Source: Deltaproteobacteria bacterium
GTDB lineage: Bacteria > Desulfobacterota > Desulfarculia > Adiutricales > Adiutricaceae
Assembly (NCBI GenBank): GCA_031265205.1
Contig: JAISCZ010000151.1
Location: 1-58,201, forward strand
Direction of reading: 5' to 3'
Length of the DNA stretch: 58,201 bases
Below the pieces are notes generated by a model. The model searched no databases, was not told the origin of the DNA, and worked only from the letters and a program-made list of their open reading frames with translations. Shown here piece by piece: positions 8,137-17,080 of this stretch; within the stretch, counting starts at the first letter, position 1, and each line of letters opens with the position of its first letter. Made by a program: the position numbers and the translations under genes.

Positions 8137-9401
8137 TTTCCATGGTCCTTGAAGGCGCCGGGGAGACGGACCCGCTGTCCATCAAGGATTACGAATCCCT
8201 CGGAGGATTCGCGGCCCTCCGCGCGGCGTTCGCCCTCGAGCCCCAGGCCATTATCCGCGAAATAACAGGGGCCAAGCTCCTGGGGCGCGGGGGCGCGGCC
8301 TATCCTGCGGGAAAAAAGTGGGAGCAATTGCTCAATATCGAGGGCTCCCCCAAATATATCGTCTGCAACGCCGACGAGGGCGAGCCCGGGACATTTAAGG
8401 ACCGCCGGATCATGGAAGCCGTTCCCCTACGGCTTTTGGAAGGAATGATTATCGCTGGCCTGACTTTTAACTCTCCCCGCGGCTTTATCTACGTCCGGGG
8501 GGAATACCGTCGTCTCCAAAGAAGGCTCGCGGAGGCCATCCAAATTCTCCGCGACGCGGGCTATTTAGGCGAGCGGATTTTAGGCTCGCCCTTTTCCTTC
8601 GAGATTACGACGATTTCCGGGGCCGGGGCTTACGTCTGCGGCGAGAACTCGGCCCTCTTAAATTCCGCGGAAGGCTTGGCGGGAAGGCCCAGGATCAAGC
8701 CTCCGCATTTGGCCGAAGTGGGGCTTTTTTTAAAGCCCACCCTCGTCAACAACGTGGAATCCTTCGCCAATATCCCGCTCGTGTTGACCATGGGAGGAGA
8801 AAAATTTCTCCAAGCGGGCCATCCCCAGAGCGGGGGAAGCAAGCTGGTTTGCCTGAGCGGCCACGTTCGCGCTCCCGGGGTCTACGAAGTTCCTTTGGGT
8901 GGCGCGACCTTACGGGATATTATTTTTTCCCCCCAATTGGGCGACGGGATCCGCGACGGCCGCGAGCTGGGCTTTTTCCATCTGGGGGGACAAAGCGGCC
9001 CCTTAGGGGGACCCGCCGATTTAGACGTCCCGTACGCCTATTACCCTTTGCGCGAGCGGGGTCTCGCCGTGGGGTCGGGGGCCGTCGTGGCCCTCGACGC
9101 GAGCGTCTCCCCGGTGGAATACCTCCAAAAGGTCGCGGAATTCTTCAGTCGCGAGTCCTGCGGCAAATGCGTCCCCTGCCGCGAAGGGAACAAAATCCTC
9201 GCCAAATACCTCCAGAAGTTACAGATCCCCGGCGCCTGGACCCCGGAGGACGAGCGCCGCCTATCCGATCTTATGGTCGCCATGAGGCGCGCTTCTTTCT
9301 GCGGCTTAGGCCAAAGCGCGACCACCGCTCTCGCCTCCGCCCAAAAGCTCTTTCCGGGGCGATTCGCGGGCGCCTCAGCCCCCGCGGCGAGCGAGGCTTA
9401 A
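8124..9401 (+). CDS. NADH-dehydrogenase 51 kDa-like hydrogenase subunit (NuoF/HndC type)
   Basis: 425 residues of the NuoF family, which binds FMN and NAD(P)H and carries one [4Fe-4S] cluster. Seen: the glycine-rich loop GRGGAAYPAGKKW at about 54, NADEGEPGTFKDR at about 87, the nucleotide-binding region YVCGENSALLNS at about 170, and cluster ligands Cys346, Cys349, Cys352 and Cys393 (SCGKCVPC, then FCGLG). It ends after the cluster domain and lacks both the N-terminal thioredoxin-like domain and the C-terminal ferredoxin domain of longer HndC/HydB proteins, so it is of minimal NuoF length. The GTG start overlaps the previous gene and has a strong GGGAGG about 7 bases upstream; an ATG lies six codons later. 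Some usually fixed positions differ (GENSA for GEETA). Confidence 0.92.
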   Translation: MALLVSMVLEGAGETDPLSIKDYESLGGFAALRAAFALEPQAIIREITGAKLLGRGGAAYPAGKKWEQLLNIEGSPKYIVCNADEGEPGTFKDRRIMEAVPLRLLEGMIIAGLTFNSPRGFIYVRGEYRRLQRRLAEAIQILRDAGYLGERILGSPFSFEITTISGAGAYVCGENSALLNSAEGLAGRPRIKPPHLAEVGLFLKPTLVNNVESFANIPLVLTMGGEKFLQAGHPQSGGSKLVCLSGHVRAPGVYEVPLGGATLRDIIFSPQLGDGIRDGRELGFFHLGGQSGPLGGPADLDVPYAYYPLRERGLAVGSGAVVALDASVSPVEYLQKVAEFFSRESCGKCVPCREGNKILAKYLQKLQIPGAWTPEDERRLSDLMVAMRRASFCGLGQSATTALASAQKLFPGRFAGASAPAASEA

Positions 9402-9405
9402 GCTT

Positions 9406-11001
9406 ATGGACAGGAACGCCACTCCCCCCGCCGCCCTGGCGGTAACGCTTTCGATTGACGGCGCGACGGTGACCGTCCCCGCCGGCACTCTCATCTTAGA
9501 AGCCGCCCGCGCGGTGGGGAGCGAGATACCCACCCTCTGCCAGAGCGACTCCCTCCCGCCCCGGGCCGTATGCCGCCTCTGCCTGGTGGAATGCGACGGC
9601 GCCTCCAAACTCAAGGCAGCCTGCGCCACCCCGGTCTGGGAAGGCGCGCGCGTCGTCACCGTCAGCCCCGCGCTCCGCCGAATCCGGCAAACCATCTTGG
9701 AGCTGATTTTAAGCGACCATCCCCCGGACTGTCTCACCTGCCCCCGGAACCTCAATTGCGAGCTCCAGCTGTGGGCGACGCGTTTTGGAATCCGCGCTCT
9801 CGCCTTTCCCCCAAAGGGCCCGTGGCCCAAGCCCATTGAGGACTCCGGGGCGCTCGTCCGGGACATGTCCAAATGCGTGAAATGCGGAAGATGCGTCAGC
9901 GCCTGCCAGGACGGCCAGGAAGTGGGGGCCCTGACCGCGGCTTTTCGCGCGGGCCAATACGAAATAGTGACCCCCTTCCGCCAAGCCCTCTTAGAGGGCC
10001 CCTGCGTCCACTGCGGCGAGTGCGCCGCGGCCTGCCCCGTGGGGGCGATCGCCGAAAAAGACGAGAGCGAGGCGGCCTTCCGGCTCTTGGAGGGGTCGAA
10101 CGCGACCGCCGCCATCTTTTCCGCGGAAACCCTGGCGGGGACGGAAGACTTTTTGGGGTATCCCCCGGGGAGCGTTACCCCTGGGAACATGGTCGCGGCC
10201 CTTAAAAGGCTGGGATTTTTCGAAGTGCTGGACCGCGCCGCCTTCGCGCGGCTCGCGGCCCGCGTGGAAGCGGAAAAGCTCTCCCGCGCGCTGGAGCGCG
10301 AAGGGACTTTGCCCCTAATCGCGGGCTGCGCCCCCACTTTCCGCGCCTTCGTCTCCGCGCGCTACCCGGAGGCGCTAAAATTTCTCTCCAACGCCATAAG
10401 CCCCGAAAGCCTGTTCGCCTTCTGGATGGTGGACAGATTCCGCGGGGCCCCCCTCCCGCGGCCCGCGCGCGCCGTTTCCTTTCAGCCATGCCTCGCCCGC
10501 AAATTGGAGAGCCGGGCCTCAGCCGCGAACCAGAAAGGCGGCCCGGCGGTGGATTTGGCCTTAACCGCGCGCGAGCTCGCGCGGACGCTCCGGAGGGCTT
10601 CCTTTGATTTAAGGGCTCTGCCCGCGACCCCTTTTGATCCCCTCGTTTTGGGCCCGTCCCTGACGCTCCCCGACGCTCCCGCCGCGAGCCCCCTCGCCGA
10701 GGCTCTTTACGCCGTCCAAAGAGAAGGCGAAAAAGGAAGGCCCCACGCCAAAGGGCCCGGCGGGGCTCTCCGCGAGTTTTACGTGGATTTTAAAGGCGAA
10801 AAACTCCTTTTTGTCTTAGTCTTTGGGATCCAAGCCGCCCGGAAGGTCTTGGAACGGGTCCTCGACGGTTCCCTCAAAGCCGCCTATGTCAAAATCATGA
10901 GCTGCCCCAAGGGTTGCCTGGGCGGCGGCGGCCAGGCCCTTGAGACCCTCGCGCGTTTGCGGATGGAAGAAAACGGGGCGGGGGACCCCGCCATTCCATA
11001 G
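9406..11001 (+). CDS. [FeFe]-hydrogenase-like catalytic subunit with altered H-cluster motif
   Basis: 531 residues. In order: a plant-type [2Fe-2S] domain (Cys45, 56, 59, 73), a His-Cys3 [4Fe-4S] motif (His105, Cys109, 112, 118), two ferredoxin [4Fe-4S] sets (Cys157, 160, 163, 167 and Cys200, 203, 206, 210), then the H-cluster domain. All accessory-cluster ligands are intact. In the H domain, motif L2 (QPCLARKLE, Cys362) and motif L3 (MSCPKGCLGGGGQ, Cys500 and Cys504) are present. Motif L1, usually TSCCPxW, reads AGCAPTF: Cys308 matches the proton-transfer cysteine, but the position that normally ligates the cluster is Ala309. The usual SSCKSPQ that follows is SNAISPE. It starts 4 bases after the NuoF-like gene, so it is surely part of that complex. 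It may be a degenerate hydrogenase, a sensor, or an electron-transfer subunit without H2 activity. Confidence 0.85.
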   Translation: MDRNATPPAALAVTLSIDGATVTVPAGTLILEAARAVGSEIPTLCQSDSLPPRAVCRLCLVECDGASKLKAACATPVWEGARVVTVSPALRRIRQTILELILSDHPPDCLTCPRNLNCELQLWATRFGIRALAFPPKGPWPKPIEDSGALVRDMSKCVKCGRCVSACQDGQEVGALTAAFRAGQYEIVTPFRQALLEGPCVHCGECAAACPVGAIAEKDESEAAFRLLEGSNATAAIFSAETLAGTEDFLGYPPGSVTPGNMVAALKRLGFFEVLDRAAFARLAARVEAEKLSRALEREGTLPLIAGCAPTFRAFVSARYPEALKFLSNAISPESLFAFWMVDRFRGAPLPRPARAVSFQPCLARKLESRASAANQKGGPAVDLALTARELARTLRRASFDLRALPATPFDPLVLGPSLTLPDAPAASPLAEALYAVQREGEKGRPHAKGPGGALREFYVDFKGEKLLFVLVFGIQAARKVLERVLDGSLKAAYVKIMSCPKGCLGGGGQALETLARLRMEENGAGDPAIP

Positions 11002-11160
11002 CTCGTCACTTGGAAGATTTCCCACGCGGAGATCTCCCTCGCCCTCTACGCCTCCTTGGGAGAGGCGCGGGAAGGGCTTGCCGCCTTCGCGAGGAGACGG
11101 CCCGCCAATTTTAAGGAAGAGCGCTTTTCCCTCGCTCTTTAGACCCCAAACGAGAACGCC

Positions 11161-11706
11161 ATGCTACCTTTAAGCCGCTACGCCTGTCCCAACCCCGCCT
11201 GCTCGGCTCATGGCCAAGCGGGCGCGGGCAATATCGCCGTCCGCGGGCGCTACGGGCGCCAGAAGGACAAGTATATTATTTACTGTCGGATCTGCGGGAA
11301 ACGTTTTCTTCCCACCATCGGGACCCCGCTCTTTGGGTCCCACCTGGAAAAAGAGCAGATTCAAAATATCGCCCGCTTAAAAGCCCAGGGCCTCAGCGGG
11401 CGGGCCATCGCCCTGCGGCTGGGCTTCAGCAAAAGCACGGTCCACGCGACCTTGAAAAGAATGACCGCGCATATTGAGAAGGCCACGGGCGATCTCGCGG
11501 AAAGCCTGGGCCTCGGCGTGGACGCGCTGCGCGATTTTTGGGTCGCCGTCTCCCCGCGCGCGGCTTCGTCGGCGCCTAAGCCCCCGCGCGCTCGACCGAA
11601 GAAAAAACGCGCGCGAAAAAATAGCGCGGGGAAAAACGTTCCGGGCGGCGGCCAGGAAGATGGCGAAGCGGGGGATCCGAGCGCTAGCGCGCCTCCCGCG
11701 CTTTAA
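11161..11706 (+). CDS. Zinc-ribbon/HTH protein resembling IS1-type InsA
   Basis: 181 residues. The N-terminus has a zinc ribbon (CPNPAC...YCRICGKRF) with YGRQKDKY between the knuckles, followed by a helix-turn-helix (LSGRAIALRLGFSKSTVHATLKR, about residues 78-100). This build is shared by the InsA-like DNA-binding part of IS1-type transposases and by related stand-alone regulators. No DDE catalytic domain follows; the last 50 residues are a low-complexity Ala/Lys/Arg/Pro tail. Codon use is host-like. It lies 160 bases after the hydrogenase-like operon in the same direction and might regulate it or be a domesticated transposase remnant. The ribosome binding site is weak. Confidence 0.65.
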   Translation: MLPLSRYACPNPACSAHGQAGAGNIAVRGRYGRQKDKYIIYCRICGKRFLPTIGTPLFGSHLEKEQIQNIARLKAQGLSGRAIALRLGFSKSTVHATLKRMTAHIEKATGDLAESLGLGVDALRDFWVAVSPRAASSAPKPPRARPKKKRARKNSAGKNVPGGGQEDGEAGDPSASAPPAL

Positions 11707-11849
11707 CCGCGCTTTAATGGAGCCGCGCGGCCCCTTCCGCGATTTCCCTTTTGGGAAAGCCTCCGCGAGCGCCCTTGGGGACCGCGGCGGCTTGGCCTCG
11801 CTCGCGGAGGCTTAACCCACGCGCTTAAAAAAACGCGCCTTAAAACTTT

Positions 11850-11880
11850 CGCGCCCGTCTTTTATTAAAGGAAGGGCGCG
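11850..11880 (+). terminator. Hairpin after the hydrogenase region
   Basis: CGCGCCC pairs with GGGCGCG, with an inner CTTT/AAAG pairing. No T tract follows, so termination is uncertain. Confidence 0.35.
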
Positions 11881-12065
11881 AGGCGCTGGCGACGCGCGAG
11901 CGCGCGAGCTTAGGTTTGGCCTAAGCCGGCCTTTACCCTACAATAGCTTTCTGGATTTCAGCCGTCGCCGTTTTGGCGCGGAATCCCACCCCCGGTTGGG
12001 GGGCTACGCTCAAGAGCCATAATGACTCGCCCTGACGCGGATCAATTATGCCGCGGGGAAAGGCT

Positions 12066-12074
12066 TGCTATAAT
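12066..12074 (+). promoter_or_regulatory. Extended -10 promoter element
   Basis: TGCTATAAT is a perfect extended -10 box (TGn-TATAAT). The matching -35 position (TTATGC at 12046) is weak, as is usual for extended -10 promoters. Transcription would give a leader of about 220 bases before the alcohol dehydrogenase start. Confidence 0.4.
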
Positions 12075-12301
12075 GGCGGACAGTCCTTCCGAAAGGGCGT
12101 CTTGACCAAAATGAGACGGCTCGCGATCCTCAAGAGGGAAAAAGTGGGCTTTTATGAGTTTTTTCGCGTTTTTTTACCGAGAAAAGCGCGCCTTTCCCGC
12201 GCGGAATGGCTCTCTCTGGGATTGTTTCCCGACTTTTAATTTTTGGCTTTTTTGCCGTTAATTTGGTTCTTACGGCTATTTAATTTGATAAGGAGTTCGT
12301 T

Positions 12302-13357
12302 ATGAAAGGTTTCGCTATGCTGAAACTGAACGAGGTCGGTTGGATCGAAAAAGAGCGCCCGGCCTGCGGTCCAAAAGACGCGATTGTGAGGCCTCTCGCG
12401 GTCTCCCCCTGCACCTCGGACGTGCACACGGTCTGGGAGGGCGCCTTAGGGGACCGCAATAATCTGATACTGGGCCACGAGGCCGTGGGCGAGGTCGTGG
12501 AGGTGGGTAACCTGGTCAAGGATTTTTCCCCCGGCGACAAAGTCATCATTCCGGCGATTACGCCGGACTGGGAAGCCGTCGAATCGCAGATGGGGCTTTC
12601 CCAGCATTCCGGCGGCATGCTTTGCGGCTGGAAATTTTCCAACATCAAAGACGGCGTTTTCGCGGAGTTTTTCCACGTGAACGAGGCCGACGGCAATATG
12701 GCCCACCTCCCCCCGAACGTTAGCGTCGAGGAGGCCGTGATGCTTTCGGACATGGTGCCCACCGGGTTCCACGGGGCCCAGAACGCCCAGGTGGCCTACG
12801 GCGAGACCGTGGCGGTGATTGGCATCGGGCCCGTGGGGCTCATGGCCGTCGCCGGCTCCAACCTCCGGGGCGCCGCCCGAATCTTCGCGGTGGGCTCGCG
12901 CCTCGTCTGCCAGGAAGCGGCCAAATTCTACGGGGCCACCGATCTTGTCAATTACAAGGAAGGCGACATCACCCGCCAGATTCAGGAAGCCAACAAGAAA
13001 AAGCCAGTGGACAAGGTCATCATCGCCGGGGGGGACCTGGAGGCCTTTGAGCAGGCCTTGAAAATTATCCGGCCCGGGGGGATTATCTCCAACGTCAATT
13101 ACCTGGGTTCCGGCGATTATATTAAAATTTCCCGCTTAGACTGGGGCCTGGGGATGGGCCACATCAAAATCGTGGGCGGGCTGATGCCCGGCGGTCGGAA
13201 AAACATGGAGTACCTCTCCAATCTGCTCGCTTGGCGCAAATTGGACGTGAGCCGCCTTCTGACCCATCGCTTCAAAGGGATGGAGAATATCGAAAAGGGT
13301 CTTTTGCTGATGAAAGACAAACCCCGGGATCTGATTAAACCCGTGGTGACTTTCTAG
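12302..13357 (+). CDS. adh: NADP-type zinc-dependent secondary alcohol dehydrogenase
   Basis: 351 residues, matching the Thermoanaerobacter brockii/Clostridium beijerinckii secondary alcohol dehydrogenases almost end to end (MKGFAMLKLNEVGWIEKE, PLAVSPCTSDVHTV, ITPDWEAVESQ, GWKFSN, IKPVVTF). These tetrameric cytoplasmic medium-chain dehydrogenases interconvert ketones or aldehydes and secondary or primary alcohols. Catalytic zinc ligands Cys37 and His59 (GHEAVGEV) and the Asp near 150 (SDMVPTGFHGA) are present. The Rossmann loop is GIGPVG, and VGSR at about 198 suits NADP(H). An AAGGAG 6 bases before the ATG is the best ribosome binding site in this area. The gene stands alone, with its own terminator, and probably disposes of fermentation electrons. 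Confidence 0.95.
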   Translation: MKGFAMLKLNEVGWIEKERPACGPKDAIVRPLAVSPCTSDVHTVWEGALGDRNNLILGHEAVGEVVEVGNLVKDFSPGDKVIIPAITPDWEAVESQMGLSQHSGGMLCGWKFSNIKDGVFAEFFHVNEADGNMAHLPPNVSVEEAVMLSDMVPTGFHGAQNAQVAYGETVAVIGIGPVGLMAVAGSNLRGAARIFAVGSRLVCQEAAKFYGATDLVNYKEGDITRQIQEANKKKPVDKVIIAGGDLEAFEQALKIIRPGGIISNVNYLGSGDYIKISRLDWGLGMGHIKIVGGLMPGGRKNMEYLSNLLAWRKLDVSRLLTHRFKGMENIEKGLLLMKDKPRDLIKPVVTF

Positions 13358-13381
13358 CCTCTCCCTTACCGCGTTAACCCC

Positions 13382-13423
13382 ATAAGGACGCCTCAAAGGC
13401 TTCGCTCTTTGGGGCGTCCTTAT
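13382..13423 (+). terminator. Terminator of the alcohol dehydrogenase gene
   Basis: A 17-bp stem (ATAAGGACGCCTCAAAG with CTTTGGGGCGTCCTTAT, one G-T pair) around an 8-base loop, 24 bases after the stop codon. The T tract is short (TATCTTT). Confidence 0.8.
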
Positions 13424-14035
13424 CTTTAGAGGGACAAACGCCTCCACGGTTTAAAGTTTCCGCGTCTTAGACAGGAAGCGCTGACTAAAACGTCGCGCTT
13501 CCGTTCATTAGGTGGGCTTGTCCTGACCAGATAGGGGCTTTTGAAGGCCGTCTGGGCGCGCCGCCAGATTATTGACTTGGTCACTCCCTCCTTTCCTTAA
13601 ACGGCTACGCTGGCTCTTTCGCTTCCCACGGCAACCCTCATACAGCCTTCGTCTGGCCTCTTGAAGAAAGGAAAAAAATGTCGGCCTCTATATTTAGCGT
13701 ATTTTATTATGCTACTTTTTTATACAAATTATAGCATTAATATATAAATTATTGTTTATATAGTTAATATCTATTTTCTAATTAATAAAAGTCGCGTCCG
13801 ATTACATAAGTAATGACAGGCGCCAAGTCTGTCCAACTAACTCCCTAATAATAAGCTTGACCGTCTCGCGGTCAGTCCATGTCTATCCCTTGAACGGACG
13901 AGGAAAAGCAAAGAGGGAGAGGAAAAGAGAGGCTTTGAGGGGTAAAATTCGCGTTTTCTCTTGTTTCCGCGACCCGGCGCTTTTTTTGCTTTGGACCCAT
14001 ATTGTATCGTTATATAAGGTCTTAGGGAGTTAGAT
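13424..14035. other. Intergenic stretch with an AT-rich island
   Basis: No gene recognised. About 13680-13800 is almost pure A/T, unlike both flanks, and precedes the accessory ATPase/nuclease gene. This may mark the edge of a transferred segment. Confidence 0.5.
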
Positions 14036-15720
14036 ATGAATGGACCGCTCCAGGAATTACCAATAGGAGTTCAAACTTTTTCGGAAATCGCGAAAGACAG
14101 TCTTCTCTACGTGGACAAGACCGCCTATTTCGCCGAGATGATATCGCGTCACGGGACAAAGGCTTGGTTTTTAGCCAGGCCCAGGCGATTTGGCAAATCA
14201 TTGACGGTCTCCACGCTTAAAGCTTTATTATCCGGACAGAAGAAGTTTTTTAAAGGTCTCGCCATCGAAAAAAGGCTTAACGAGAAACTGTTCGCCCCAA
14301 GACCGGTTGTTAGGTTGGACATGAGCTACGCCCAAACTGACCAAGGAATAGAGGAATTTCGACGGTCATTGGGGCGCTTGACGTCTTCTTCGGCTGTTTG
14401 GCAAGGAAAAAAGCGCTCCTTGGCCCGGTTGATATCCTCGTCGCCAAAACCTTTTCATTTTAAGCCGGCGGCCAATCTTTCGCCCGCTGAAATTCTCTCT
14501 GGACTCATAGAAAAACTCGCTACGGAATCTGGGAGTCCCGTAGCCGTGCTTATCGACGAGTACGATAAACCGTATCTTGATCTAATCAAAGCTCCAGAGG
14601 AAGCGGAAAAAGTTCGTGAAGCGCTTCGCGCTTTCTATACAACGCTAAAGGCTTCAGATGAACATATTTCATTCATTTTCATTACGGGTATTGGCAAATT
14701 TACCAGGATGGGCGTATTTTCAGCCATGAATAATCTCAGGGATATATCGATTAGTTCGGAGTACGCGGCAATCTGCGGTTTCACCCACGAAGAGCTTGTT
14801 GGGGAATTTGGCGCGCAAGTGGAAGACGCGGCTCGTAAGCAGGGAAAAAAAAGGATGATTTGCTTAATGAATTTAGGGATTATTATGATGGATTTTCTTT
14901 TGACGGAGAAACGCGCGTCTATAATCCTTTTTCCACTCTACTCTTTCTCGCTGAAAAACAATTCGATAATTACTGGTTCGATAGCGGAAGCTCGCGAACA
15001 ATTGCGCAATATATCAAAGATAATCGCCTGACTGTGGAAGAATTTCGCGGAATGGAAGTTTCCAGGGCATTCGTTAAAAATCCCGGCGAGATTAACAGTT
15101 CGGAGCCAGCAAGTTTTTTGTACCAGGCGGGCTATCTGAGCGTACGGGCTGTGAAAGACGAGAATATATTTACTCTGGATTATCCCAACCGCGAAGTTTA
15201 CGAATCAATGTCGCGACTTTTGGTTAATAACTTCATAGGCGGAGCCGCTATAGCCGACGGAGCCAGAGTTAATTTGCTAAAGGCGCTTGAAAACGGCGAC
15301 GTTGACGCGTTGATCTTGGTATTTAATGAATTTCTAGCAAAAATACCTTATGATATATACTCCAAAGCTAACCGAAAAACTCCCGTGATTAACAACATTA
15401 AAATTAATTTTCACGAATGGTTGTGCCACGCTAATCTTTTATCATTTCTCATTGGGTCTGGCCTTGACGCGCGCGCGGAAAGTCATACTAACCATGGCCA
15501 GTCAGATTTGGTCGTGTTTCACTCGGGACGGGTCTGGGTCATTGAGCTTAAAATGGCGAGAAAAGACAATGACGCCGCCGTGGCGAAGGAAGCGTTAAAA
15601 CAGATTAAGGAAAAAGGTTACGCCGATCCCTACGATAATTCGATACTTTTGGGAATCGCCATTGATGAATCAAAGAGGGCTATCGGCGCCTGGGAAGTCG
15701 AGTATAAGTCGCGGCCATAA
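14036..15720 (+). pseudogene. AAA-ATPase-like/PD-(D/E)XK nuclease protein, split by a frameshift at a poly-A run
   Basis: Two overlapping frames (14036-15031 and 14860-15720) make one protein of about 560 residues of the AAA-ATPase-like plus PDDEXK_9 family. Part 1 has the family opening (LPIGVQTFSEI, LYVDKTAYFAEM), the P-loop region ARPRRFGKSL, VRLDMSYA and the Walker B-like VAVLIDEYDKPYLD. Part 2 has LLNEFRDYYDGFSFDG, YNPFS and the nuclease-like end (SDLVVFHSGRVWVIELKMAR). The frames join at eight A residues, 14845-14852: the zero frame reads GGA AAA AAA AGG, and a -1 shift gives AAG GAT GAT TTG CTT, restoring the conserved residues. It may be a true pseudogene, a sequencing error, or slippage. 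AGGGAG precedes the ATG at 6 bases. Members are common in gut anaerobes; function unknown. Confidence 0.85.
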
Positions 15721-16963
15721 ATTGACGCGCGGAACCATCCGCCAGGCAAGATTCAATCGCGCGAGAAAAAGCTTATGGAAAAAACGCGCTCTATCTGGCG
15801 CTTAAGGACCCAAAGCGCTTACTCCGCGCCTTTTCGCGGCAAACGCGTTTTCAGCTCTTTTTCTTAGCCTTGGATCGCCAGCTCCCAAAACGCGGCGACT
15901 TCGCGGGAAGATTGGCCCTTTTGGAAAGTTTTCCTCCCAAACGTTAAATCTTCGAGCGCGCGTGGGGTCGGCCCGCGTCAGCCCCTGGCTCTCCTCCAAC
16001 CTCCGCGCTGGGACAGGGGTCGCTCTCTTGACGGATTTAGGCGGCCCGGCCATCCACTGGGAACTTTATTTTACGCCCCGAGGTGGCGGAGTTAATTTTT
16101 TAAGGCGCGCCCGGAGCCCCAAGTCGCGGCTAATCGCTCGCTCATTTAGCGGGGGCGCGCCAGTTCGAGCGCCGAAGGCGCGAACGAGGGGGAGCGTGAG
16201 CGCGGGCGACCGCGTCGAGGCCTTCGCCACCATCGCTGGAAAAGCTTTGGGCTCCGCCCGGAAGACCGGAACCTGGCCCATTTCAGAGCGCCTTGCAGAG
16301 CGACCCAGACGGCTCCGCGAAACCCGCGCGTCTCGCGATTAACCTTTCCGAGACGCCGCGCCCACGGGGGCGAACCTTAACCGCGACGCCATGGGGGCCC
16401 AGCCGTTCCTCTAAGGCCAACGGAGGGGCCGGCTTCGCGTTCACCGGTTGGCGCTTATCCGAGCGCGCGGCGGCCAAGCGCCGAGCGGCGCGGACATGGA
16501 TTCCGCCGCCCGGGACGCGCTGGGCGCCCCAAGGCTACCGCCCGCGCCGGCGCCCTGATGATTTGGCGTTAAACGCAAGCGGCCTCAATAGGGATCCCAC
16601 TCTCATCGGAGCTTAGGCGGAGCGACTCTGACGGCGCGCGGAAAGAGCGAGGCCTTAAATAATTCGCGCGCCCGCGCGGATTTATTGGCGACGCCCCTCA
16701 AATGGGGTAGGGGAGTCCGGGTGGGGAAAGGGGACGGGTACCCGCGCGGCACGCGGCGAAGGAGTGACAACCCGACGCGGCGCCTCCGGCCCACGCGCCT
16801 GGCTCTCGCCAGCGGCGGAGCGCCGGACGCGCGCGGCCCGCGAGCTCTCGAACTCTTTTCCGCTTCACTTTAGTCTCCGTATATTTTAAAATAACAAGCG
16901 TTAGGCCTGCGGCCTGGGACGGCTTTTCCGCGCGTCGGACAATGGCGTCAAGCTTTTGCGATT
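15721..16963. other. Long GC-rich stretch, no recognisable gene
   Basis: About 1.2 kb of CGCG-dense sequence. Open frames up to 126 codons occur on both strands, overlap each other and resemble no family. It could be decayed coding sequence; I see nothing I can name. Confidence 0.45.
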
Positions 16964-16994
16964 GGAAGGAGAACTCTTGAAGGTGATTGGCTAG
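16964..16994 (+). promoter_or_regulatory. Possible leader peptide before the ABC-F gene
   Basis: GGAAGGAG (16964-16971) is a near-perfect ribosome binding site, but it lies about 110 bases before the ABC-F start. Five bases on, TTG opens a five-codon frame (TTG AAG GTG ATT GGC, stop TAG at 16992-16994). A weak hairpin (AGCGA/TCGCT) follows near 17013-17030. Antibiotic-resistance ABC-F genes are often controlled by such short leader peptides. No experiment supports it here. Confidence 0.3.
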
Positions 16995-17080
16995 TTTTTC
17001 AAAAGCGACTCTTTTTCGCTCTAAAAGGCCTTCGCCACGCGCCAGTCAAAGGGATTTCGCGTCCCCCTCAAGAGTTCCCC

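Larger units (their letters stand above)
11707..12301. other. Intergenic stretch before the alcohol dehydrogenase
   Basis: No convincing gene. It holds a GC-rich hairpin at 11850-11880 and an extended -10 element at 12066-12074. A 63-codon frame from 12048 has no family resemblance. Confidence 0.5.
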
